Position numbers and translations under genes: made by a program. This document shows, piece by piece, positions 10,227 through 18,239 of a stretch of 64,000 nt of DNA. Source of the DNA: Bacteroidota bacterium (GTDB lineage: Bacteria > Bacteroidota > Bacteroidia > Bacteroidales > JABHKC01); the NCBI GenBank assembly GCA_018692315.1, contig JABHKC010000088.1, forward strand, positions 44,820-108,819. Reading direction: 5' to 3'. The notes beneath the pieces are model-generated. The model did no database searches. It had not been told where the DNA came from and saw only the letters and a program-made list of their open reading frames with translations. Every line of letters begins with the position of its first letter. Position 1 is the stretch's first letter.

Positions 10227-10438
10227 TAAATTAAAATCACTAAAACACCTGTATATATCACTAAATCAGTATGCCATTACTGATTTTATGTGATTAAACA
10301 AAAACTGCTTAAAAAGAATATAAACAGTTTTTGTTATTAACCAACCCATTTACATTTATAAGATTTAAATAATCTCACTTGGTATTTCAATTTATTATTA
10401 ACTAATTAAAAACAGGTATTTTAGTGAATTTTAATTTA
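10227..10438. repeat. Nested inverted-repeat element between susD and GH3
   Basis: The gap is bounded by a long near-perfect inverted repeat: 10227-10252 pairs with 10412-10438 with one mismatch and one extra base. Inside are an 11-bp perfect inverted repeat (10297-10307 with 10325-10335) and a 9-bp hairpin with a 6-nt loop (10263-10271 with 10278-10286). No reading frame of note lies within. It could be a small MITE-like insertion or a folded mRNA segment that lowers or stabilises expression between the SusCD transport genes and the downstream enzymes. Pairing is read directly from sequence; function is inferred. Confidence 0.6.
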
Positions 10439-10442
10439 TATT

Positions 10443-11996
10443 TTAGTAACCTTCATTCTGAACAAATAATCCACCGGATAAATCTATTTCGGTTTGAGGA
10501 ATTGGCAAAAATCCTTTTGTTACGGCATCGAATGTTACATCGAAAAGCACTTGATCTCCAATATATTGAGAACCATATATGCCAACAGTAAGTTCCTGAC
10601 TTGCAACATTCATTCCTTGACGTATCAAATCAAAATAGCGAATTCCTTCGAGCGAAAGCTCTAACCTACGTTCATTCAAGATATTATCAATAGTTGCAGA
10701 TACGCTTGCCAATCCGACTCTTGCTCTTACTTTATCAAGATATTGCTGAGCATTAGCACTTCCAAGCTCGGCAGCCATAAGTAAAACATCAGAATATCTG
10801 ATTACTCTATGGTTGCATGTACGGTTTAGCTCTAATTGTCCGTCTGCGCTTTGGTGTTCAGCATCGGAGCTATATTTTTTTGAAAAATAACCTGTATGTT
10901 GATATCCTGGAACCAAATCTCCATCAAGACTATCTTCAAACAAAACTGTTTTATATAAACGAGGGTCTCCTTGTAAATCATCAACTAATTTCTGGCTCAC
11001 CGTACCGAAGCTCCATCCTCTGTTCCAATTTTCTGAACCTGAAACACGAGGGCCTTGCATTTGGGCCGACAAATTGCCGTCTCCTCCACGTACAAAATCC
11101 CAATCCCACCAGGCATAAGAATCGCCGTGGGATATTTCAAAAACTGATTCTTCACCAAATTCACCGGCAAGTTTAAAATTTGTTTCATAATTTTCGAATA
11201 AATCATGGGTGCTATTGGTGATAAGGTCTTCAAGGTATAGTAGAACTTCTGCTTTGTCAATAGTAGTACCGTTGGCATCGAGATCTGTTTTATATACGCC
11301 ATTGTAAAATAAATATACTCTGGCGAGTAGTGCTTCTGCAGCCCATTTTGTAACTCTGCCTGATTCATTAGTTGGTATTGATTCGGGCAAATCATTAATT
11401 GCATCAACCAGATCGGCAGCAATTTGGTTGTAAACCTCAGTTGGTGTATTTTGCGTCTGGCTATATTCCGATGGTCCTTTAATGGTTTCGGTAAGCAATG
11501 GGATATTTTCGAAAAACCTTACTTGTTCGAAATAGAAATAGGCTCTTAAAAATTTACACTCTGCAATGGTTCGTATTTTAAATTCTTCAGAAACTACTAT
11601 ATCTTCAATTTTTTCGAGTAGGAGATTTGCTCTATAAATTCCATTATAGTTTTTAATATAGATAGCATGAACTATTTTATTAGTAGTAGGAATATTAAAT
11701 GTATTTAATTCATTTTCATCCATACCATCGTTGGCATCAGAACCTCCTGCATAAGAATCGTCAGAGAGAATGTCAGCCATTGTAACCAATGGAGCCCATG
11801 AGACATTAGGGCTTGATTGAAAACCCAATACATCATATACAGCTACCAATGCTTGCATAGCATCTTCTTCAGTCTGATAGAAATTTGAAGATACTTCTCT
11901 GTCTAATGGGTAACGCTCTAAAAACTCTTCACTGCATCCGGTTGAAAATGCGATTAGAATTACTGATATTATTATATATATATTTATTTTTTTCAT
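10443..11996 (-). CDS. susD-like: SusD/RagB-family outer-membrane nutrient-binding lipoprotein
   Basis: The 517-residue protein begins with a lipoprotein signal peptide (STGC, Cys21) followed by SEEFLERYPLD, the typical N-terminus of SusD proteins. Tetratricopeptide-like helices in the first half (FLRAYFYFEQVRFF) and the C-terminal NERRLELSLEGIRYFDLIR motif are hallmark SusD/RagB features. It caps the SusC barrel on the cell surface and binds the incoming glycan, here most likely a beta-1,3-glucan judging from the neighbouring GH16, GH17 and GH3 enzymes. It starts 11 bp after susC, so the pair is co-transcribed. Confidence 0.95.
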   Translation of the reverse strand: MKKINIYIIISVILIAFSTGCSEEFLERYPLDREVSSNFYQTEEDAMQALVAVYDVLGFQSSPNVSWAPLVTMADILSDDSYAGGSDANDGMDENELNTFNIPTTNKIVHAIYIKNYNGIYRANLLLEKIEDIVVSEEFKIRTIAECKFLRAYFYFEQVRFFENIPLLTETIKGPSEYSQTQNTPTEVYNQIAADLVDAINDLPESIPTNESGRVTKWAAEALLARVYLFYNGVYKTDLDANGTTIDKAEVLLYLEDLITNSTHDLFENYETNFKLAGEFGEESVFEISHGDSYAWWDWDFVRGGDGNLSAQMQGPRVSGSENWNRGWSFGTVSQKLVDDLQGDPRLYKTVLFEDSLDGDLVPGYQHTGYFSKKYSSDAEHQSADGQLELNRTCNHRVIRYSDVLLMAAELGSANAQQYLDKVRARVGLASVSATIDNILNERRLELSLEGIRYFDLIRQGMNVASQELTVGIYGSQYIGDQVLFDVTFDAVTKGFLPIPQTEIDLSGGLFVQNEGY

Positions 11997-12007
11997 ATCT
12001 GTTTATT

Positions 12008-15000
12008 TTAGAAAGTTAAAGTTGTTCCAAGACGGAAAGTTCTTGCTTGTGGATAAATACCTCTATCTATACCTATATCAAATGAACTTCGTGCACCTAT
12101 TTCAGGATCTGCTCCGGAGTATCCTGTAATAGTAATCAGATTTTCACCAGAAATATAGAAGCGCCAGTTTGTGGCTTTAATTTTATTTAAAATGCTATTT
12201 GGCAAATTGTATCCAATCTGCAGATTTTTAAGCCTAACATAAGTGCCATCCTCAATATACAGATCTGATACTCTGTAATTATTATTAACATCGCTCCATG
12301 TATATCTTGGTATTTCATCGGAAGTTCCTTCGCCGGTCCAGCTATCTAAAATTTCTGTTGTTCTGTTCGTATAGAATAAATCCTGTCTTTGTGAGCCATT
12401 AAAAATGTCGTGGCCAATGGCTGAGAATATCAGAAATGATATATCAAATTGTTTGTAATCGAGCGAACCATTAAAGCCTAAAGTCCAATCTGGTGTAGGA
12501 TTTCCAATCATTGTTCGGTCGTCAGGTGTGATTTCATTATCGCCATTTACATCTACGAATCTTACATCGCCTGGCTCGGCAAGAGGTTGTAATAATTCAC
12601 CATTAGTACCTATGTGTTGGTAAACTTCTGTTTCATTTTGGAACAATCCGTCTGTTTGGTATCCGTAGAAATGCGAAATTGGTAATCCTTCTTCGGCACG
12701 GGTAATTGTTCCTGCAACTGCCCAGTCGGCTCCCCAAATAATTCCCTCAGAGTTTCCAATATGGGTCATTGTATTTTTATTATAAGCTGCATTTACTCCG
12801 AATGAATATTTCATATCACTTAGGGTATGCCTCCAATTAACTGACATTTCGATACCTTTGTTTTGAACGCTTCCTACGTTTGAATAAGGAGCACTATTTC
12901 CAACATGTGCAGGTATAGGTATTATTTCCAATAAATCATTGGTATTTTTAATATAGAAGTCGAATGTTGCAGTTAATCTATCATTATATGCACCAAAGTC
13001 GAGTGCAATATCTATTTGTTCTGATTCTTCCCATTTAATATCAGCATTTTCGATATATTCAGGATACATGCCGATAAGCCTGCCTCCTCCAAATATATAT
13101 CCAAAATCTGGTGTTGACATAACCGAAATATACTTATATGGACCGATATTATCATTTCCATTTATCCCCCAGGATGCTCTAAGTTTTGCAAAACTAAGCT
13201 GACTTATTTGCGGAAAAAAAGATTCATCGGAAATCAACCATGAAACACCGAGCGAAGGGAAAATTCCAAATCTATTATTGGCACCAAAATTTGACGAACC
13301 ATCTCGTCTTAAAATTCCTGTAAAGGCATATTTACTTTTGTAATCATAAGTAATTCTTCCAAACACTGAGTAAAGGGCATAATGTGAAGCTCCTCCATCC
13401 GCTTTCCATGCAGTATCTGAAGCCATATTTAGGTAAACGTTTTCAGGGTCGTAGGTTGAAACCATGGCATTAAAACCACTCAAATCGTCAAACCTGTCTT
13501 CCTTTGCTGTGGTTCCAGCAAGTACAGAAAAATTATGATCTTTAATCTTCTTTGAATAAGTAAGAGTGTTTTCTATTTGCCAGTTGTACCATCTTTGCAT
13601 GTACTTATTCACTGAAGTTTTTTCAGTATTATATTGTGCACCATTCATATAATACAATGGTTTGTATGATCCGCCATTTCCATATGCCAAATCGATACCC
13701 ATGCTTGTTTTAAAAACCAAACCTTCAAATGGAGAAATTTCAGCAAACACATTTCCTACAATTTTATCTAATTTGTACTCGGATGTTTGTATTTCTAATA
13801 ATGCCTGTGGATTAACTATTTCTGCTCCGAGATAATTTGAAATTCCATAAACATTTCCATCTTCATCTACAACCACCGGTTGATTTGAGTAAGGCTGTTC
13901 GGCAAGTATATCGGGATCTGTTTCGTAAAGAGGTGTAAGCGGATCTAAGTTTAATGCACTACTAAATACGCCATTGAATGATTCATTACTGCCTATACCT
14001 CTTTTTGTGATACTTGAGTAGGCGAATGTGTTTCCAAATTTAAACCAATTGGTAACTTTATGCGAGCTGTTTAGGCGGGCTGTTAATCTATCGAATTGCG
14101 ATTGACTGCCACCTATTATACCTTGCTGAGAAAAATAAGAAATTGAAGAAGAATAAAATGATTTTTCGTTCCCTCCTGACACGTTAATATCGTGGTTTAC
14201 TATAGGAACGTTTTTTTCGAAAATATAGCTTTGCCAGTCAGTATTATGTGCCACCTCATTCATATCAAAAGGTTCATCTTGGTTGGCATTTCTTGCACCT
14301 TGGTTCATCAATTCGCGGTATTGGTCTGCATTTAACATATCCAGAGTATTTGCAACATTTTGTATTCCGTAATATCCTGAATAGCTTACACTCATTTTTG
14401 ATTTCTGTCCGATACCTGAGCCTTTGGTGGTTATCAGAACAACACCGTTTGCTCCTCTGGCTCCATAAATTGCACAGGATGCAGCATCCTTCAATACGTC
14501 CATAGATTCAATATCGCCGGGATTCAGATAATCTATTCCACTAACAGGCATACCATCTATAATATAAAGAGGGTTTGCATCTCCTGTTGTTCCGGTTCCT
14601 CTGATACGTACGGTAGGTGCTTCTCCAGGTTGCCCTGACATTTGTGTAACCTGAACTCCGGCAGTTCGTCCCTGCATTGCTTGTTCAACACGGAGAATAG
14701 GCGTTTTGGCTATCTCATCAGCATCGACAGAAGCAATAGCTCCGGTTACAACTTTCTTTTTCTGAATTCCGTAACCAATCACAACCAGCTCTTCAAGTTC
14801 GGTATGTTCAACCATCATAACAACATCAATTGTTGCTCTACCATTAATTGGAATTTCAATAGTTTCGTATCCAATACAAGAGAATGCAAGAGTATCAGTT
14901 GGTTTCGTAACTGTGATGGAATAATTTCCTTCAAAATCGGTAATTGTTCCATTTGTTGTTCCCTTTAGTATAACAGTAGTCCCGGGAATACTCAATCCAT

Positions 15001-15106
15001 CGGCTTTATCAGTAATTACTCCTTTTACAGTATGTTGTGCAAAAATACTGTTTGAAAGTAAAAATAAGGCTATGGAGAAAATTAATTTTTGTATATGTTT
15101 ATTCAT
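12008..15106 (-). CDS. susC-like: SusC/RagA-family TonB-dependent outer-membrane transporter
   Basis: The 1032-residue protein has a signal peptide ending SIFAQ, an N-terminal carboxypeptidase-D-like domain (residues about 25-110), the SusC signature region with VVIGYGIQKKKVVTGA, a plug domain containing VRIRGTGTTGDANPLYIIDG, and a C-terminal beta-barrel ending in the usual aromatic residue (TTLTF). It imports oligosaccharides across the outer membrane using TonB energy. A TonB/ExbB/ExbD set at 57514-59504 could power it. The 195-bp leader holds a long stem-loop (15192-15223). SusD follows 11 bp downstream. Confidence 0.96.
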   Translation of the reverse strand: MNKHIQKLIFSIALFLLSNSIFAQHTVKGVITDKADGLSIPGTTVILKGTTNGTITDFEGNYSITVTKPTDTLAFSCIGYETIEIPINGRATIDVVMMVEHTELEELVVIGYGIQKKKVVTGAIASVDADEIAKTPILRVEQAMQGRTAGVQVTQMSGQPGEAPTVRIRGTGTTGDANPLYIIDGMPVSGIDYLNPGDIESMDVLKDAASCAIYGARGANGVVLITTKGSGIGQKSKMSVSYSGYYGIQNVANTLDMLNADQYRELMNQGARNANQDEPFDMNEVAHNTDWQSYIFEKNVPIVNHDINVSGGNEKSFYSSSISYFSQQGIIGGSQSQFDRLTARLNSSHKVTNWFKFGNTFAYSSITKRGIGSNESFNGVFSSALNLDPLTPLYETDPDILAEQPYSNQPVVVDEDGNVYGISNYLGAEIVNPQALLEIQTSEYKLDKIVGNVFAEISPFEGLVFKTSMGIDLAYGNGGSYKPLYYMNGAQYNTEKTSVNKYMQRWYNWQIENTLTYSKKIKDHNFSVLAGTTAKEDRFDDLSGFNAMVSTYDPENVYLNMASDTAWKADGGASHYALYSVFGRITYDYKSKYAFTGILRRDGSSNFGANNRFGIFPSLGVSWLISDESFFPQISQLSFAKLRASWGINGNDNIGPYKYISVMSTPDFGYIFGGGRLIGMYPEYIENADIKWEESEQIDIALDFGAYNDRLTATFDFYIKNTNDLLEIIPIPAHVGNSAPYSNVGSVQNKGIEMSVNWRHTLSDMKYSFGVNAAYNKNTMTHIGNSEGIIWGADWAVAGTITRAEEGLPISHFYGYQTDGLFQNETEVYQHIGTNGELLQPLAEPGDVRFVDVNGDNEITPDDRTMIGNPTPDWTLGFNGSLDYKQFDISFLIFSAIGHDIFNGSQRQDLFYTNRTTEILDSWTGEGTSDEIPRYTWSDVNNNYRVSDLYIEDGTYVRLKNLQIGYNLPNSILNKIKATNWRFYISGENLITITGYSGADPEIGARSSFDIGIDRGIYPQARTFRLGTTLTF

Positions 15107-15191
15107 ATGTTTATGATTTTATTTTTAAAGTTTAAATAATTGAAATGCGAATATTAAATATTGCATAGAGGCAAATGCCAAACCAGATTAC

Positions 15192-15223
15192 TTGGGATGC
15201 AATTTTCAAAATTGTTATCCCAA
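15192..15223 (-). promoter_or_regulatory. Stem-loop in the susC leader
   Basis: On either strand the segment folds into a two-part stem: TTGGGAT pairs with ATCCCAA on the outside and CAATTTT with AAAATTG inside, with one or two unpaired bases between and a one-base tip. It lies about 85 bp before the susC start and downstream of the lipoprotein GH16 gene. No T tract follows in the transcription direction, so it is more likely an mRNA stabiliser or processing site than a terminator. Confidence 0.5.
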
Positions 15224-15301
15224 TGTTTCGGAACACTTTAGTTTAAAACTTCATACTTCAAATGCGAATAAATTGAGGTTTATTTAAAAAGTCAAGATTT
15301 A

Positions 15302-16411
15302 TTACTTTTGAAATACTCGGACGTAATCAACTTTCATTTGTTGAGGGAATATCGTAGAATTATCAGGAGAGCCAGGCCAGTTTCCTCCAACAGCTATATT
15401 AAAAATGAAGAAATGAGGCTGATGGAATTCTGACATATCAGAACCTGTAATATCAATAGTATAATATATTTGATCATCAACAAAAAATTGTATCAGATTT
15501 TCGTTCCATTCAATAGAAAATACATGATATGCCTCGGCAAAATTATCTACACTCGAGGGTAGTAAGATTGATCCTCCGGCATCGGCGTGTTCATTATTAT
15601 ACTCCCAATGTAAAGTTCCATACACATGGTATTCGCCATCGTTTCCTCCAACCATTTCCATAATGTCAATTTCACCACAATCTGGCCAACTTACCGACGA
15701 AATATTTCCTCCTAACATCCATAGTGCAGGCCAAATTCCTTTCCCCTCAGGCAATAATGCTCTTATGTCAATTCTGCCATATTGAAATTCCTGTTTCCCT
15801 TTAGTAATTATTCTTGCTGAAGTATAATTTGCACCGCCATAACTTTCCATACGAGCTTCGATAGTGAGTACGCTATCTCCGACCCAAGCATTTTCCGGGC
15901 GATAATTTTCGAGTTCATTGTTTCCCCATCCACCGCCTCCGGTTTCATAACTCCAATCATCAGTATTTAACTGGGATCCATTAAATTCATTCTGCCAAAC
16001 TAAGTTATATCCGGTATATTCCAAAGGCGAAAAGTTACCTTTGTTTAATGGAATTTCTTCAGCTTGAAATGCTACATTCACCTGCCTATTTTTTTTCACA
16101 TACCTACCGGAAGAACCGTAGGCTCTTATCGTAAATTCATAAATTCCTTGACCTCCGAACTTATATTCAAAATATCCTGTATTATTTACTTCTTCAGGAG
16201 TTTCATCAGAACCGATATAAAGTTGATAAAGTGTAGCATTGTCAGCAGTAGCCTGAATTTGTACAAATCCTATTTCATGGTCAATAGACACAATCTCTAC
16301 AACTAAATTTGAAGGATCGTCTGTATTAACTTCACTTTTTTCAGTACAAAAAGTTAATGTAAGGGAGAAAAGCAGAAATAATATAATATTGTATTTTGAT
16401 AATAGTCTCAT
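15302..16411 (-). CDS. GH16 family endo-beta-1,3-glucanase (laminarinase), lipoprotein
   Basis: The 369-residue protein has a lipoprotein signal (TFC, Cys22), an N-terminal immunoglobulin/PKD-like domain (about residues 35-115) and a GH16 catalytic domain. The active-site strand reads WPDCGEIDIMEM with nucleophile Glu247, Asp249 and acid/base Glu252, the long form of the motif seen in laminarinases. It should cut internal bonds of beta-1,3-glucan at the cell surface to make SusCD-sized oligosaccharides. The gene starts only about 14 bp after a strong intrinsic terminator (16425-16455) that follows the glycan-binding protein gene. Confidence 0.93.
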   Translation of the reverse strand: MRLLSKYNIILFLLFSLTLTFCTEKSEVNTDDPSNLVVEIVSIDHEIGFVQIQATADNATLYQLYIGSDETPEEVNNTGYFEYKFGGQGIYEFTIRAYGSSGRYVKKNRQVNVAFQAEEIPLNKGNFSPLEYTGYNLVWQNEFNGSQLNTDDWSYETGGGGWGNNELENYRPENAWVGDSVLTIEARMESYGGANYTSARIITKGKQEFQYGRIDIRALLPEGKGIWPALWMLGGNISSVSWPDCGEIDIMEMVGGNDGEYHVYGTLHWEYNNEHADAGGSILLPSSVDNFAEAYHVFSIEWNENLIQFFVDDQIYYTIDITGSDMSEFHQPHFFIFNIAVGGNWPGSPDNSTIFPQQMKVDYVRVFQK

Positions 16412-16424
16412 AATAGGAAAAATA

Positions 16425-16455
16425 AAAAGCTATGACCAATACGATCATAGCTTTT
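16425..16455 (-). terminator. Rho-independent terminator/attenuator before the lipoprotein GH16 gene
   Basis: AAAAGCTATGA (16425-16435) pairs perfectly with TCATAGCTTTT (16445-16455) around a 9-nt loop. In the minus-strand direction the stem is followed by TTTTTATTTTTCC. It ends about ten bases from the GH16 ATG at 16411, so it separates the surface glycan-binding gene from the GH16 gene in one direction of transcription. Confidence 0.8.
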
Positions 16456-16465
16456 ATTTATATTT

Positions 16466-17938
16466 TTAATTAAATATGAAGTTTCGGATATAGAAAACAC
16501 CAGCGTTTTCATGACCTCCTCCACCAAGAGAGATTGCAAAGAAATCTAATTTATCGTTTGTGAAAGGAGTGTATGAACCTGCTCCACTTGTTGGTGAGTC
16601 TAAATTAAAAGTATAAGTAACCCATTCGTCCATTACAGTGGCTACCGTGTCATACTGAATATGTCCGGTCCACCATTCTTCAGTTTCGCTATGTTCGGCA
16701 ATTACTATTGCTATATCCTTGGTTAAATCACCAGAATAATCATTTGTACTTGGAACATAAACATCCAAAGAAACAGTTGTGAAATTATCAAACTGAATAT
16801 CATTAGTCATGAAAAATTGAAGCTCTTGCCACATTCCCCATCTGTCATATTGACCACAATCAGCACCTGTACCTGCAGGATCAGTTACACCCATTGCAAA
16901 ACTCATGCTATTGGCTTTTGATGTATCTAAAACAACAAAACTGGTAGATGTTTCAAAAGTATTATACATCTCAGTTGGAGTTAAATCAGGTAGGTCTTCT
17001 CCATATGGTTCCAGCACAGTAACTACTTCTGGTTCTAATGAAGGATCTGAATAACTTACATAAACAATTTTCCAGAATCCATCTGCACCCCAGTCGAAAG
17101 AAACAACCATTAAATCATATCCGGTTTCCTGAGTAATTTCAACATTAAAGGTAGTACTGGCAACTGGTATAGTAGTTTCAGCAGCAGTTCCTAATTTTGG
17201 GATTCCTATCCAAGCGCCAAGTCCTGTAATAGTTGCAGTTCCTGTAGATGCATCATATGTGAATTGATGAGTTCCAGATAGCCAGTCGCTTACATCAACG
17301 CCATCTTTATTTATCATATTTTCTGGTAAAGCATCAAAACAAATTTCATAGTTCCACTGGTCGTTGAATACACCATATTCTCCCCAGAACACACCATTGT
17401 CATTGAATTCGTATATGCCATCGAATTGGAAAGTAAATTCCTGATTATATACACAAGGTCTTGCTCCGTCGTTTTGTAATCCTTCCCACCAGCTTCCAGG
17501 GCTTTCAGAATTTTCACCAAGCGACATTGAAACGCCTTCTCTGTACAATTTCCAAGTTTTTGAAACATCTCCTGTTAGCAATTTATATGCATCGTCAGGA
17601 TCGGTAATCGTAATATCCATAGAATACTCATGGGAGCCTGCATCATTTGTAGCAGTTAATAAAACAGTATAGTCTCCTGAGGCCGCATAAATATGTACAG
17701 GGTTTTCCTCAGTTGAACTTTCAGTATCGCCAAAATCCCAACTATATGAGGTTGCATTTTGTGAGAAGTTTGTGAATGCTACTTCAAGAAAATTTGTAGC
17801 ACCAATTTCGTACTGAAAACTTGCAACTGGCATTACTGTGTTTTCATCCTCATCCTTATCGCAAGAATTTAATACAACAAGGGAAAAAATTCCCATTAGC
17901 AAGAATATACTTGCCAAAAATTTAAAAGCTTTTTTCAT
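16466..17938 (-). CDS. PKD-domain surface glycan-binding lipoprotein
   Basis: The 490-residue protein has a lipoprotein signal (NSC, Cys26) followed by an acidic stretch (DKDEDEN) of the type that directs surface exposure in Bacteroidota, then a PKD domain (about residues 38-115; YSWDFGDTESS). The rest is beta-rich with no catalytic motif seen and ends in a jelly-roll-like region with many Asp/Trp/Tyr. Position before GH16 and SusCD is where SusE/F-type or SGBP proteins lie, so it probably binds beta-glucan at the surface. The binding role is inferred from context. A promoter-like TATATTTG lies about 90 bp upstream. Confidence 0.75.
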   Translation of the reverse strand: MKKAFKFLASIFLLMGIFSLVVLNSCDKDEDENTVMPVASFQYEIGATNFLEVAFTNFSQNATSYSWDFGDTESSTEENPVHIYAASGDYTVLLTATNDAGSHEYSMDITITDPDDAYKLLTGDVSKTWKLYREGVSMSLGENSESPGSWWEGLQNDGARPCVYNQEFTFQFDGIYEFNDNGVFWGEYGVFNDQWNYEICFDALPENMINKDGVDVSDWLSGTHQFTYDASTGTATITGLGAWIGIPKLGTAAETTIPVASTTFNVEITQETGYDLMVVSFDWGADGFWKIVYVSYSDPSLEPEVVTVLEPYGEDLPDLTPTEMYNTFETSTSFVVLDTSKANSMSFAMGVTDPAGTGADCGQYDRWGMWQELQFFMTNDIQFDNFTTVSLDVYVPSTNDYSGDLTKDIAIVIAEHSETEEWWTGHIQYDTVATVMDEWVTYTFNLDSPTSGAGSYTPFTNDKLDFFAISLGGGGHENAGVFYIRNFIFN

Positions 17939-18028
17939 CGTAAAATGTTTTTAGTTAAAATAAATGTAAAGAAATATAAAGAAATATTGATTTTAAGTTT
18001 TCAAAGTAAGTAACAAAAATGTAATTCA

Positions 18029-18092
18029 CAAATATATTTTGCTAAACAAAACTACATCATTGAAAGAATTATCATACGTCAAAAATACATCA
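18029..18092 (-). promoter_or_regulatory. Promoter and candidate operator upstream of the glycan-binding/GH16 genes
   Basis: This lies in the 301-bp non-coding gap 17939-18239. On the minus strand TATATTTG (18029-18036) matches the Bacteroidota -7 consensus TAnnTTTG. Two copies of TGATGTA lie upstream, at 18053-18059 and 18086-18092. The 12-mer AAAAATACATCA (plus strand, 18081-18092) recurs exactly at 23241-23252 upstream of the secreted GH16 gene. These may be binding sites for the neighbouring LuxR-type regulator. Nothing else recognisable lies in the gap. Confidence 0.5.
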
Positions 18093-18239
18093 AATTGCCT
18101 AAACATTCTAATTTTCTGACATTTATAAAACATTTACATATTCTCAATACGTTCATCAAACGCATCAACAAGAATAAAATATTTTGATTCTGTTTTTTGA
18201 AGATATTTTTAAGAAGTTCTAATAAACTTGGAGGATTTA

